DNA of 64,000 bases from Megascapheus bottae (GCA_024803745.1 JANJXV010000037.1:5965001-6029000); one strand, 5' to 3'. Shown: positions 45,438 to 56,721, numbered from the stretch's first letter. Notes: generated by a model not told the origin, from the sequence alone. A program made the numbers and translations.

Positions 45438-45635
45438 TTTTTTGCCAGTCCTGGGGCTTGAACTCAGGGCCTGAGCACTGTCCTCGGGCTTTCCATAAGG
45501 CCAACGCTCTACCACTTGAGCCACAGAACCACTTCTAGCTTTTTTTTTCAGTGTATACAGTACTAAGGAATCAAACCCAGAGCATCATGCATTTGCTAGG
45601 CAAGCACTCTACCACTAGGCCCTGGTTCTGGGCCC
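45438..45635 (-). mobile_element. IDL-Geo SINE, antisense
   Basis: Complete reversed order. An 11 bp TSD, tggttctgatt, lies at 45427-45437 and 45636-45646. The 5' end carries a small local duplication (ccctggttctggg). Confidence 0.94.
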
Positions 45636-45764
45636 TGGTTCTGATTGTTTTGGTATAGGGTCTCTGGTTTTGCTTGGGCCATCTGGATTATAAGTCCTTA
45701 TTTATATTTTCCACATAGCTAAGATGACCAACATGAATCAACATACCTAATCATTAGTTGAAAT

Positions 45765-45872
45765 GGAATCTTGTTAATTTTATTTCCAACCTGGATTCAA
45801 ATATCTATCTTCTTGATCTCTACCTCCCAAATAGCTAAGATTATGGGGATAAGCCACTAGGCCCAGCTAAAT
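45765..45872 (-). mobile_element. B1/7SL-type fragment, antisense, old
   Basis: The run ttccaacctggattcaaatat...cttgatctctacctcccaaatagctaagatta, then gccactaggcccagct, is the reversed 7SL order. Confidence 0.65.
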
Positions 45873-47160
45873 GGAATATTTTCAAAATTTTATATCATGT
45901 TTGAAATATTCAAATCATCATAACTAACAAATTACAAACAAGCCTATGAGAGAAGAGATAAATACTAAGATTGCAATTTGAGGAAATTAAAACTTTGTTT
46001 TACGGGAAATAAAATATGGAGTTTCTGTTCTCCCTTCAGATAACATAACCATGAATATAAAAATTGGAGCAGGATGTGATGTACAACTAGGAAATGAAAA
46101 ATTCATTTTGGAAGGGGGTAAATGCTGGACAAGTAGAATGAGAGCTTGCAGACTAAACAATTAATTATAAAGCATCATTTGGAGGCTAATCGTACTATAA
46201 ATAATATGCTTTCCAAGAGTAATTACATCATAATGATAGAGCTTTTCACTTTTACTATTATTTTACAAGGATTCTGAGGAATAATCACAAAATAACAACC
46301 AGGAAGATTAGTAATGAGTTTTTAAGAACAGTTAAGCTAAATGGAGATTTTGCTATTGGCTTAGAGGCAAATGTATCTGTTTTGAATTTCTATATTATCT
46401 GTAGTGGTTTCTGTGAGGCCAGGAGGATAAAAGCTCAACAAAATGCTCGCAATTCCCTTCCCTACTAAGGTATTTATTTCAGGAAAGGTTTTATTTTGTA
46501 TAAACTTAGTTTTCATCACTTTGTTATACAAAACCACTAAATAATTTCCCTATTTTCCCTGTTTGCTTAATCCTTGTTTCCACATAGATAAATCTCATAT
46601 AATTAGCTTGAGCTTTGAAAAACTGTTGCCTGGTACACATGAAATGGAGTTTTATGCTGTGCCAGAGGAAGCTGCAGCCTGCTGTGGGTACCGAAATGTT
46701 TTGCTGGGATTTCCTTGCCCAGGGCTATGCAAGCATTAAAGAGATTGCCTGAGAAATTACTCATCACTGAAAATATTTTCTTTGCCACAAAAAAAGGAGT
46801 GAGGTATTTATTTTACATATACTTTTTCAATATCTAATACAAATATTATTTGATTATATTGTGACTATGACAACAAAACTGACCAAAAGTATATTTTTAT
46901 TAAAAGAATTACCCAAAATATCAGACCTAGCATAAGGTTTGGTGCTTAGGGATAATCATCATATGAAAAATGGAAGAGCATGCGATCAACTCAGGTCTCT
47001 AAGAGAATTCATGGAGAACATTTGGAATTTTGCCTTCTGGTTCCATTTTGCCACACTGTGTTTTGCTTTAAATTTTCATTATAAAATCAGTCAGCTGCAA
47101 GAATTCATTGTCCTGGGGCATCTATGAAGAACAGAATAACAAATTCAACATATTCATAGT
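45873..47160. other. Unassigned AT-rich sequence
   Basis: No gene or repeat is recognised. Confidence 0.5.
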
Positions 47161-47162
47161 TA

Positions 47163-47235
47163 AAATACACACTCACAAACACAGACACAGACACACACAG
47201 ACATACACAGACACACAGACACAGACACAGACTCA

Positions 47236-47292
<57 letters not shown>
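47163..47292. repeat. Compound (CA)n / (CAGACA)n microsatellite
   Basis: A degenerate CACAGACACAGA section (47167-47236) passes into a pure CA run (about 47237-47292). This yields long chance Cys/Val or Thr/His frames on both strands. Confidence 0.96.
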
Positions 47293-47295
<3 letters not shown>

Positions 47296-47830
47296 TACCC
47301 AGGATGGGAACAGTAGAAAAACCCAAATGAAATGAACCCTTGAGTCAAACATTTATCTCATGATATAGAAAAACACTAGTAACAGGTTCAGAGTTTGCCC
47401 TTTTGCTAATCTGGGTATTTGCTCTCAAGATTTTATACAGCATTCCTTCACTATTATCAGGGACTAACCTATTGATTTTTATTAACAGCCATGTATATAA
47501 AATCCATGGTACTCAAACCCCTTCCACAGGGTGGTTTAGTCTTGTAAATAGTCCATGCACATTCTCTTGTGTAATGTAAACTGCCTGAGATTACTTATTA
47601 TAGCTAATGCAATATGGATACTGAATCAGTCTTAGGATCTTCGGGGACTATAGTAGGAAAATAACTCTTTGCCTATATCAACTGTCCAGGAGCTGAAATC
47701 CTAATCCTGGGATCCAGAAATATAATTTTCTCTTTGATAATCCTCTATGTGATTCTAATATGTTTCTAGTTTTTAAATCATCTCTATCCTCTCCCAAATA
47801 ATGCTGTTATGTGCTTCCCCTGTAGTCACT
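47293..47830. other. Unassigned sequence
   Basis: No gene or repeat is recognised. Confidence 0.5.
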
Positions 47831-47835
47831 CACTA

Positions 47836-48080
47836 AAGCCTTTTTTCTTCTTTCCTTCTGTTTTTTTCCCTTCTTTCCTTCCTTCCATCCTTCCTTCCTT
47901 CCTTTTTTTATTTCTTCCTTTGTTCCCTTTTGTGTTTCTTTGTTTCCCTTATCTTTCTTTCCTTTGTTCTTTCCATTCTTTAACCTTCTTTCTCTCTCTT
48001 TTCCTTCCCCTCCCCTCCCTCCCTCTCTCCCTCCCTTCCTCCCTTCCTCCCTTCTCCCTTCCTTCCTTCCTTCTTTTTCT
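47836..48080. repeat. Pyrimidine-rich (CTTT/CCTT/CCCT)n tract
   Basis: About 240 bp almost wholly of C and T, with TTCC, CCCT and TTTG-rich sub-blocks. It adjoins the antisense B1 element and is probably that element's expanded tail. Confidence 0.93.
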
Positions 48081-48084
48081 ACTG

Positions 48085-48192
48085 ACTCTCCCTAGGGCCT
48101 CACTGTATAGTCAGGAATAACCTCAAACTTGTGCTCTTCCAGACGGAGACACCTGCGTGCTCAGATTATAGGAATGAACCACCAGAAATACT
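48085..48192 (-). mobile_element. B1/7SL monomer, antisense
   Basis: The run gggcctcactgtatagtcaggaataacctcaaacttg, then gagacacctgcgtgctcagattataggaatgaaccacc, is the reversed B1 order. No Geo arm is attached. Confidence 0.75.
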
Positions 48193-48734
48193 TCTCGTTA
48201 CAGTAAAGCACCTGGGATACAGCACTTAGGGAGGACATGGTCTTAGGGAAACAGAAAGCAAAACATGGTAAAGAATGTATTACCTTCTAGCTTGTTACTT
48301 CTACATTTTCCCCTGAAGTAGCAGATGTAGCAAATATTTCAGAAAGAGGCATTTGCCCTAAAAGAATGGAAAATGATTTAAGCCAAACCAATAAAGGTCT
48401 CTGCCTAGGATTCTTCTAATAAAACTTTCTTTCCTCAGAAATTTTCTGAGTGAAAGAGACTTGAGTTGAGAATTTCCTTAGCATATTCCTTGCTATGAGG
48501 TTTTATTTATAGTACTGGTATTCAATATTTCCAGTATAAATTCCTTTAAACACTGAATTGTGTACCTACTTTTGACTTACAATGTCTCCTTCTATGATTG
48601 CTGGGTACACTGAATGAAATTCTTAATCTTCCTCCTTTTGCATTTTTCCATCTGAGTAAATCGCGCAGGTAACCACTCCTTTGCTCAGGGAAATACCTTG
48701 TGAATAACATGGTTTATTCCTTTCTGTGAGCTCT
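48193..48734. other. Unassigned sequence
   Basis: No gene or repeat is recognised. Confidence 0.5.
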
Positions 48735-49315
48735 TGCATCCCATCCATCATCAAGTCCCTTCGTCTTTACTTTCAAAATGCAGCGTGAATTGAATAATTT
48801 CTTGCCAACTTATACAGCTTTAACTTGAGTCTAAATCACGGTAATCACTAGCTCTGAAGTCTCTGCCTTCTCACTGACTTTCTTGTTTCAACTCTTCACC
48901 TCTTATAGCTTCTTCTTCCTTAGACAATATTTTAAAAGTTTAAGCCCATTCTTTCAGTTTGTTTCTTAAAGTCTTCCAATGATTCTTTCTCCTGTTAAGA
49001 CTGAAAGAGCACCTATACCCATTACCATGGATAATAGTCCTATTCATCATAGCATTTCCTTGTAGCTCTCTTTACTTTTCCATCTTTTTTAAACTCTACA
49101 TTTGCTTCTGTTTTAGGGTCTTCACATTTGCTGACCCTTCTTATTTGAAGGTTTGGCCAAACTTTCAGAATGATGGCTTCCATGTAGCCTTCTCAAATAC
49201 CAACCCCATTTCAGAGTAGTCCCCTCCCAGGTTACCTGATTTATAGTAATTTAACTTTCTCTTTCCAGTTATAGTCCAATTCTTTATCCTGCATTTATTT
49301 TAATAGGATGATTTT
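48735..49315 (+). mobile_element. L2 LINE fragment (ancient)
   Basis: Landmarks in L2 3' order: catcaagtccc...ctttactttcaaaatg, aagtcttccaatgattctttct, tttgctgacccttcttattt, gatggcttccatgtagccttctc, agtagtcccctccc, then tatagtccaattctttatcctgcatttatttt. There is no intact coding frame. Confidence 0.65.
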
Positions 49316-50315
49316 TCATAGGAAATGAAAATATAGGTGGATTGATTTTTAAATTCTGCCTTTACCCTCAGTGAAAAGGCATAGAAGCAGTGAAAATCTG
49401 TATACCCATACATAGAGCTAATCTGGCTTGATAAAGCAATATCTCAAACCCAAGTAAGTGCTCACTAAGATTTTACAAAATTGACTAAAGAAGTCCACGC
49501 AAGAAGATTTCAAATGCAGGAGGAAGAATCAAGTCTATGTACAGAGAGTGGTAAAGAAACTTAGAGTTACTCTTTTCTTGGATCCATCCAAAACAAAGAC
49601 TTTCCTATTCTTCTCTTTACTCACTTTAGTCAGGTGACCAGCAAATAAACCCCAAAGGGATGACTGAGTTTGACTTGGTTTCCTGTCTTTAATAATAGAA
49701 AAAGCTGAGATACTGACATACTACTTACCCTTAATAATATTTTCAGGGAAAAGATATTTTAGGTTTGCTCTTCTTTCATGGGAAAGAAGGAACACATTTT
49801 CCAAGAAGTGTGAGATCTTCCTACATCTTGGAAAAATGTAATTAATTCAAATGCTGCATATAACTTGAAAATACTCAACCAATGCAACATAGAAATACCA
49901 AGCCTTTGGTTCTGTTTGTATAATGTGAGATGAATGGGTGACTACCTAGGGCCTGCATACCCAGCTCCTAAACCAAAACCCAATTTCCACCTGTTTTGCA
50001 ATAATTACTTATTAAGAGTGCTATAAAATATATCCCCAAAGCAATTAGGCTATATATATGTATATATTTATAAATGTATATATTAACTTCAAGTGGTCAT
50101 ATTGATAGTCTAGAGACTCAGTAGCATTTTCAAAACCAGTGCATTTGTTCTATCATAAAATCATTAGATTTGTTGAATTAGCTCTAATCATTTTTGTCTT
50201 AATTTAGTTATAGAAGCAAAGCAATATCTATGTCACTTTATATTCATTTGTTTCATATAGTTATATTCTAACCTGCACAAAAAGATAGTCAGAAATTTTA
50301 AAATTCATAATCAAA

Positions 50316-50318
<3 letters not shown>
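49316..50318. other. Unassigned AT-rich sequence
   Basis: No gene or repeat is recognised, apart from a short TATATATG/TATATAT patch near 50053-50085. Confidence 0.5.

Positions 50319-50351
<33 letters not shown>
50318..50351. repeat. (CA)n microsatellite
   Basis: A pure AC run of about 32 bp. Confidence 0.95.
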
Positions 50352-50432
50352 ACTTCAAACACACACTTTTGGAAGCCCCATGGTCTCCAATCTCTTGCTT
50401 TCCTCAGTGCATGAAGTCCCTTGCTTTTCTCT

Positions 50433-50637
50433 CTTTTTTTTTTTTTGCCAGTCATGCGGCCTGCACTCAGGGCCTGAGCGCTATCCTTGGACTTTTCTCA
50501 AGGCTAGATAGAGCTCTACCACTTGAGCCACAGCACCACTTCCACCTTTTTTTCTATGTATGTGGTGCTGAGGAATAGAACACAGGTCTTTTTGCATGCT
50601 AGGAAAGCACTCTACCACTAGGCCAAACTACTGGCTC
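50433..50637 (-). mobile_element. IDL-Geo SINE, antisense
   Basis: Poly-T, gccagtcatgcggcctgcactcagg, Geo core with a small local duplication (ctagatagagctctacc), then the ID part (ggtgctgaggaatagaacacagg, aagcactctaccactaggcc). Confidence 0.92.
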
Positions 50638-51255
50638 ACTTTTCCTTTTTTATTCATGGACATTTGCTGCTTATCTCTTGGGCGCTGGCTGACATTGTGC
50701 TTGTACCAAAAGACTTGTCTTGTCCATCTCAAGTAGAAACCCCTTCTCTTGTTTATTTGGGGAATCACAGTCAGTTACTCATAGAATCTGTCACAATTTC
50801 CAGTTATTCTATTTGTTTATCCATGATCTTTCATTTTCTATTAGAAAAAAATCTTTTTTATTGTAATTAGTAAAAGGGTTACATGATATTTGCCAGATAG
50901 AAGGTGCATTAATTCACATACATTGATACCCTTTCACATGTCTTGGTACCCATTACCCTCCCCCCCACATCCCCCACCCGTCTTGGTTTTCCCCCTTCCC
51001 TATCAAATTTCAAATAACCAAATAAAAATAAATTCAATATATCAGATAACAAAGTGAGATACTATAACAATATGAGATAACCAAGGGACAGCAAAGGAGA
51101 TGAGAGACAACATAGTACATTAAGGACAACAATTATTTGTTATATGGCTTTTGTTTCAATATCCTGGAGGTCCTTTCAATTAGTTTCATACTATATGGCC
51201 TTATGTATCAAGATTTTGCTCTATTGCAGATCTCTGCTAGTAGAGCCCAAGGTTT

Positions 51256-51732
51256 CTACTGATTATGACAAATGAGGGAAACCATTGAGCCTAAGTTCCT
51301 TTGAGTCTGGCTTAGTTCACTTAATAGGATTTTTTCTAAGACTTTCCATTTCCTAACAAATGGGGCAATGTCATTCTTTTTGACAGCAGCATAGAATTCC
51401 ATTGTGTACAAATACCACAACTTGTTGATCCACTCATCAACTGAGGGACATCTAGGTTGGTTCCATATTTTTGCTATTGTGAATAGTGCTGCAATAAACA
51501 TTGATGTGCTAGTGGATTTAGTAGGCCCTTGTTTCTGGATGGTTGGGTAAATGCTAAGTAGTGGAATTGCTGGGTCATAGGGGAGTTCTATGTTTAGCCT
51601 TTTGAGGCACTGCCACACTGCTTTCCATAGTGGTTGAATGCGTTTGAACTCCCACCAACAGTGTAGTAGTGATCCCTCCTGGTTACATCCCCTCCAGCAT
51701 CTGTTATTATTCTTTTTCCTGATCCTGACCAT
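51256..51732 (-). pseudogene. L1 ORF2p C-terminal end (158 aa open)
   Basis: The frame has the Cys-rich segment [17 protein letters not shown], where the last Cys of the usual CWWEC is Phe. It also has [18 protein letters not shown] and the RHNQ-like ending ICHNQ before the stop. A small deletion near 51757 shifts it out of frame with the upstream ORF2 part. Confidence 0.9.
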
Positions 51733-51733
51733 T

Positions 51734-52341
51734 CTAACTGGAGTGAGGTGGAATCTTAGTTGCTTTGATTTGCATTTCTTTTATGACCAGAGATGTTGAG
51801 CATTTCTTCATGTGTCTATAGGCCATTTTTGTTTCTTCTTCAGAGAAGACTCTCTTTAAGTCTTTGGCCCATTTTTTAATGGGATGGTTGTTACTTTGGA
51901 GATTAGTTTTGGAGTGATTCAATTTTTTGAGTTGTTGATATATTTTAGATATGAGGCCTTTGTCCGTTGTTTGGTTGGTGAAGATCTTCTCCCACTCTGT
52001 AGGCTTCCTACTTAATTTACTAGCTATGTCCTTTGCCATACAAAAGCTCTGCAGTTTATTGCAGTCCCACTTATCCAGCCTTTCTCTGATTTGTTGTGAT
52101 TCTTGGTCCTTATTAAGAAAGTTTCTACCTGTGCCAAGGAGGCCTAGTGTATCCCCTATTTCTTCTTGTAAAGTTTTCAGTGTGTCAGCTTTTACCTCCA
52201 GGTCTTTGATCCATTTGGAGTTAATTCTAGTGCAAGGTGACAAAGAAGGATCCAACTTTAGTTTTCTGCAGGTGCTTAACCAGTTCTGCCAGCACAACTT
52301 GTTGAAGAGGCTCTCTTTCTTCCATTCTATTTTTTTGGCTC
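51734..52341 (-). pseudogene. L1 ORF2p segment upstream of Cys-rich end
   Basis: It encodes KKIEWKKESLFNKLCWQNWLS...PSLSPCTRINSKWIKDLEV...LLGTGRNFLNKDQESQQIRERLDKWDC. The open frame continues to 52453, but those ~35 N-terminal residues come from the LTR-like flank, a chance fusion across the truncation point. There is no RT or endonuclease. Confidence 0.88.
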
Positions 52342-52344
52342 CAC

Positions 52345-52660
52345 TATGGAAGAAGCTATTTCTATTGTATTTCCTAGTCTTTCTCCAAACCTGTTTCATA
52401 CAGAGTAGGCACGCCCTAGTCTTATGTGTGATATGTGAGTAAGCCCAACCCAATCAGAACCCATAACTGAGATCAAGGAACACACTGTGTGGGAGATGCA
52501 ATCCAAGACCACTCTAGGGATCCCCACCTCCCCCAATTGATGCTCTTGTATAAAAGGCAGGCTATAAGGTGTTGCTAAGAGACGGGGGATGGGAATAGGA
52601 GCTGAATCTCAAACTTTCTCAATATACTATAGCAGTTAGTAGTGAACTTTCTATACCTAG
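52345..52660 (+). mobile_element. Possible LTR remnant with CCAAT and TATA elements
   Basis: It contains ccaatcag (52449-52456) and a good TATA box, tataaaagg (52549-52557), about 100 bp apart. These are followed by an R-like stretch (ggagctgaatctcaaactttctcaatatac) where a poly(A) signal may have decayed. The layout fits U3-R of an ERV LTR, but neither terminus nor any internal viral sequence is visible, so the family is not assigned. Confidence 0.35.
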
Positions 52661-52669
52661 TATGTCTAT

Positions 52670-52815
52670 TTGAACATTATGGCTGTGTCACCTCAGGCAG
52701 GTTCATAAGCCCTCTAAATTTGAGCTTCACACCTGTAAACTGGATGAAAACAGTGGCTTCTTCATGACTGAGGATTAAATGAGCAACTGAACACAACACA
52801 TTTAGAACATTTCTT
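52670..52815 (+). mobile_element. MIR SINE (ancient, well preserved)
   Basis: The order ggctgtgtcacctcaggcaggttcataagccc, then gagcttcacacctgtaaactggatg, then gactgaggattaaatgagcaac is a strong match to the MIR core and 3' half. Confidence 0.8.
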
Positions 52816-53379
52816 GATTCCTACTAAGAGCTCTTCTCTTTTGCTAAAGCTTCTTCCTGAGAACGAAATCTGATCATCTGAAACAAAGTAGATACCACTG
52901 GAGGAAATGGTGCAAGAGAAATAAGGCAGATGCAGACAGATAAGTACCACATGTTCCCTTCTTACATACATAGGCTCAAAGAGAGTTAATTGGGAAATGG
53001 AACAGCCATCAGTCTGGAGAGGTGGGTAGGCAGCTGGGTAAAAAGAAAGGTTGTATTTAATCAGTGCATGCTGAATTCATTATGGTAATGTCCTACGGAA
53101 GCTCATTAATATGCACAGTTAGTATTCGTTAATAGAACAAGCAACAAAAAGTTAAATACAAAGGAAGTTTTTTCCTGGAAGTTCTTCCTAACTGGTTTGT
53201 TCCATTCCAGAGCCATAAAAGTAATCTCTGCAATAAAAATACCTGTCAGGTTTCTAGCACATTTAATAGGTAAGTCGATATAACACATTCAAAACTGGAG
53301 GAAGGTTTTTCATAAACTATGAACCCACACAGATTTTGTTATCTCTGTGCACTTGGGGTTGCTGTGTCCAAAATCTTCT
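52816..53379. other. Unassigned sequence
   Basis: No gene or repeat is recognised. Confidence 0.5.
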
Positions 53380-54470
53380 AATTTAGTCTTGTTCCTCATT
53401 ATCTCACTCTCCATTTATTTTCCGTGAGCAAATCTTTGGATCCTTTCTGTGCATTAGGTCCAGAATCTGACCACCTCTTTACCTTTGTCATTGTAGCTAT
53501 TATCTAAGCCCATCAATGTACCTGTGAGTCCACTCTAATAGCATTTACCATTCTTGTCCTCCCTAGAGACCTCTCCATGGGAAAACCATTTTGCTATCCA
53601 TTTAGATACACTTCCCCAATTCTCTTATGAAACCTGCCTAGTGGCTCCTTAGATAACTAAGAGAGAAATCTGCACTTGTGCCTGAGGCTTAGGAGAACCT
53701 TCCCTCCCCAGAATCTGGCCTGGTCATTTTTCTGTCCTTAAATCCAACTCTCATCCCTTATCTCACTCTGTCCTAGATACCCTGACTTCCTTGCTGTCCT
53801 GACAAGACACAGATGAGCTTCTATCTTGGAACTGCAATTCTTGTTCTTCCCTCCAAGTAGAATACTTACCCTACAAATCCTACTTCTCCCTCCAGTCACT
53901 CTCGAAGTCTGCTTTCTTGAACAGGCTTTCTCTTAGCACTTTGTACAAGCTACCTCAATTTTATATTTAATCAATTTTGCTTTTTTATGGCACTTATTAT
54001 CAGTTGCACTTTTGTACTTTGTTCTGTTTTCTGACATCACTAATTAACATAGAATAGTGAAAACAAGAGCCTAGCCGGCCCAGTAGCTCAAGCTTGTCAT
54101 CCTATCTACTCAGGAGGCTGAGATCTGAGGATCAAGGTTAAAAGCCAGCTGGATACTAAAGATTGAGAGACTCTTACCTCCATTAACCACTAGAAAATGA
54201 GAAGTGGGGCTGTAGCTCAAGGGGTAGGATGGTAGGTTTGAGCTGAAGACATCAAGGACAACACCCAGACCCTGGGGTAGGGTAGTAGCATTGAGCTGAA
54301 GAGCTCAGGTACAGTGCCCAGGCCCAGAGTTCAAGCCCCATGACCAACAGAAATTAACCACCACCACCAACCCCGCAAAAAAAAAACAAAACTAGAGCCT
54401 ACAGTTGTATTGATTATTTCCTAGAACAGTGCCTGACATAGAGTAGAACCTCAGTAAATACTTGTAAAGA
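53380..54470 (+). mobile_element. L2 LINE fragment (ancient), split by a SINE
   Basis: The left part (53380-54076) has gtccagaatctgaccacctc, gcctagtggctcctta and ggcacttattatcagttgcac in L2 3' order. After a SINE the right part (54397-54470) is the L2 3' end: tagaacagtgcctgacatagagtagaacctcagtaaatacttg. It is non-coding now. Confidence 0.8.
54077..54396 (+). mobile_element. 7SL-Geo SINE with internal tandem duplication, nested in L2
   Basis: 7SL arm (ggcccagtagctcaagcttgtc, ctcaggaggctgagatctgagg), linker (gagactcttacctccattaacc), then Geo with a segment of about 53 bp present twice (ggggtaggatggtagg... and ggggtagggtagtagc...). The flanks aaaacaagagcct (ending about 54076) and aaaactagagcct (starting about 54389) form a near-perfect TSD. 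Confidence 0.92.
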
Positions 54471-54619
54471 AGATCCATGCAAAAGCTTTTGTTATATGCT
54501 TTTAATGAAATACATCATCCGTTAATTAAAAGTTTCCAGGATTCCATGAGAAGGCACTCTGAAGAAGGTTTGCCAGGTACCTCCTGGGTGATTTAGAAAT
54601 AATGATAAAAGAAATCAGT

Positions 54620-54790
54620 CTACTGCTTGAGCCACAGCACCATCTCTGGATTTTTCTGAGTTTATGGGAGATAAAAGCCTCATAGACTTTTAAGCCCCAG
54701 CTGGCTTCAACCTGAAATCCTTAGATCTTAGCCTTCTGAGTACCTAGGTTTATAGGTGTGAACCATGAGTGTGTGACACTAGCACTATCA
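54620..54790 (-). mobile_element. 7SL-Geo SINE fragment, antisense
   Basis: It starts within the reversed Geo core (tgcttgagccacagcacc), then agataaaagcctcatag, ggcttcaacctgaaatccttagatcttagcc and gtttataggtgtgaacc. Confidence 0.75.
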
Positions 54791-54954
54791 TATAAGAACT
54801 GTTCAAGTTCAAATTCTCAAAATGTGTGAAGTATCATAAAACTATACCCTTATATGATCACACACTAAAAAATGCGTGCAAAACTACTGACTTCTGAAAA
54901 GAGTCTGTCAATTTCATTGGTATCAAATTCCCAGTTTGATATTTTGCACTTAGA

Positions 54955-55085
54955 GCAAAATATATAATATATATAATAATTTACCTTTATACATATATAT
55001 CCACATATACATATATATATGAACAGGTGTATATATACATATATATGTATACACACATAAGCACACTCACACACATATACATATA
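54955..55085. repeat. (TA)n/(CATATA)n low-complexity tract
   Basis: ATATATAT and ACATATA runs, ending in ACACAC-rich sequence. Confidence 0.85.
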
Positions 55086-55340
55086 GTCTCTTTAGCTCTC
55101 AGTTCCAACTGTCACTCACTGTATCTAAAGCTTTAAACAGAGAATATGATATTATAGACAAGATCAGAAGACAACACTTTTAGCTTATACATCACATATA
55201 CTGGGTTATGATCAAAGAAAGGCATTGAACCTAAAATCTGAGCTAATTAGCATCAGAACAGAAGAAGTAGGTTCAGTAGGAGCTTAACTCTCAGAAGTTA
55301 TTTTAATCACTGTTAGGAATCCAGTGTTCAGTCACAGAAA
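55086..55340. other. Unassigned spacer
   Basis: No gene or repeat is recognised. Confidence 0.5.
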
Positions 55341-55344
55341 AAAG

Positions 55345-55455
55345 TTGAACTTGCCATTTTGGTTCATGCCTGTAATCTCAGCTGATCAGAGATTACAGAA
55401 GATCAGCAAAATCATGATTTGAGACCAATTTTGTCCAAAAATATTAAAGCTAATG
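55345..55455 (+). mobile_element. B1/7SL fragment, diverged
   Basis: The run ggttcatgcctgtaatctcagctgatcag...gatttgagacc fits a B1 start, with a small duplicated word (gatcag). Confidence 0.6.
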
Positions 55456-55463
55456 TCAAACAG

Positions 55464-55665
55464 TGATCTGGAAATGGTAGTATATGTCTGTAATCCCAGC
55501 TACCAAGGCAAAATAGGCAAGAAGATTATAGTCTGAGGCTGTCCAGATAAATAGCACAAGACACTGTAAACTAATTCAAGTAAAAAGGGCTAGGCAGTGA
55601 CTCAAGAGATAGAGTACAACTTCAAAGCTTCATGTTCAAACCTCAGTACTGCAAAGAAGGCTGTG
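55464..55665 (+). mobile_element. B1-dID-like dimeric SINE
   Basis: A B1 half (ggaaatggtagtatatgtctgtaatcccagctacc...gctgtcca) is joined to an ID-like half (agggctaggcagtgactcaagagatagagtacaacttc...ttcaaacctcagtactgcaaag). This arrangement differs from the Geo SINEs. Confidence 0.75.
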
Positions 55666-55934
55666 GAAAGGTTAGGGGTAGAGGGGAGGAGGAGGAGAAG
55701 GAAGAGGAGGTGGAATTACTTAGAAAATTGTAGGAAGCCTTAGGTTATAAAATAATCAACTTTTGCTGTTAGTTATTCCTCTTAGAAACTCACACAGTAC
55801 TATCAGGACAGGACACAGACTCCTTCAGTACATCTGTGTTCATCCCTGCATACACACTAGAAATGAGCTTGTCCTTCTCATTTCAGGAAACAGGGAGCTT
55901 TTTGTTTTGCTTATTTGCTTGTTGGTTTGCTTTA

Positions 55935-56162
55935 TTTTGTTTTGTTTTGTCCTGAGCTTTGAACTCTGGGTTGTCCCTAAGCTTCTTTTGCTCAAGGCTA
56001 GTGCTCTACCACTTGAAGCTTTGCCCCTCAATTAGCTTTTTTTGTGTAGTTTATGGGAGGTAAGATTCTGATAGACTTTCTTGCCTAGACTGGCTTCAAG
56101 CCATGATTCTCAGATCAGTCTCCAGAGTAGCTAGGATTAAAAGCATGAGCCATTGCTTCCCC
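55935..56162 (-). mobile_element. 7SL-Geo SINE, antisense
   Basis: gctttgaactctggg, ctcaaggctagtgctctaccacttgaag, agtttatgggaggtaagattctg, then the reversed 7SL arm (ggcttcaagccatgattctcagatc, gagtagctaggattaaaagcatgagcc). Confidence 0.85.
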
Positions 56163-56221
56163 AGCAACATGGAACTTTACTAGAAAGGAGTAAGAATTCT
56201 GACACAGTCTAGTCTGTTTCA

Positions 56222-56315
56222 TCACTGGAAATCTGGAAGACTTTCATGGCTTGGCTGGCTTTAAACTGTGATACCCCTGCTCTCCATCTCCCTAATAGTC
56301 TAGGTTTATTGGTTT
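56222..56315 (-). mobile_element. B1/7SL fragment, antisense, old
   Basis: The run ggcttggctggctttaaactgtgatacccctgctctccatctccctaatag fits the reversed B1 middle. Confidence 0.5.
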
Positions 56316-56359
56316 GTTCCCGATATATTTTTATTTGTTTGGGTTTCATTTTAACTGTA

Positions 56360-56460
56360 TTTTTTTTGTCTTTTTTTTTTTTTTTTTGGTACTGGGGATC
56401 AAACCCAGGACATTGCACTTGCCAGGCAAGCTCTTTGCCACTAAGTTACATCCCAGTCCT
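56360..56460 (-). mobile_element. ID-type SINE, antisense
   Basis: Poly-T, then ggtactggggatcaaacccagg, acttgccaggcaagctctttgccactaagttacatcccag. This is a classic reversed ID element without a Geo monomer. Confidence 0.85.
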
Positions 56461-56721
56461 CCAATATATTTTAAAATTAGTAACTCTGTTATTCATTTAC
56501 TTTATGTATTCCTCCACAGTTCCTTCATAATTTGATGAATTTATAAAGTTTAATTTCTTAATGTGCCAGTGTTGAAGGAAATCAGACTTTTAGAAAAAGG
56601 ATAAAGCACATGTTGAATTGAAACTGTAGAAAGATAATAAATAATGAAGGAAGACGGAAAGTAAAAATAACACAGCTTCTCCTCATCCTCATCACTTCTA
56701 TCAGTGCTACATTTCTTTTTG

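Larger units (their letters stand above)
50849..52341 (-). mobile_element. 5'-truncated L1, antisense
   Basis: It runs from a poly-T start and the reversed 3' UTR (C-rich block near 50958-50985) through the C-terminal third of ORF2, and stops at about 52341 (ttttttggctcc). Internal identity to the other L1 copies looks high, so it is relatively recent. No convincing TSD could be matched. The right flank is the LTR-like remnant. Confidence 0.93.

Noticed and set aside
47105..47348. Cys/Val and Thr/His-rich frames on both strands
   Set aside because: Translation of a CA/CAGACA microsatellite.
50820..52370. TSD for the L1 at 50849-52341
   Set aside because: ttctatt occurs on both sides but not directly at the element ends, and longer matches have too many mismatches.
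51734..52453. 239-codon frame as a chimeric gene
   Set aside because: The N-terminal ~35 codons come from the LTR-like flank and the remainder from a truncated antisense L1. There is no evidence of a transcript.
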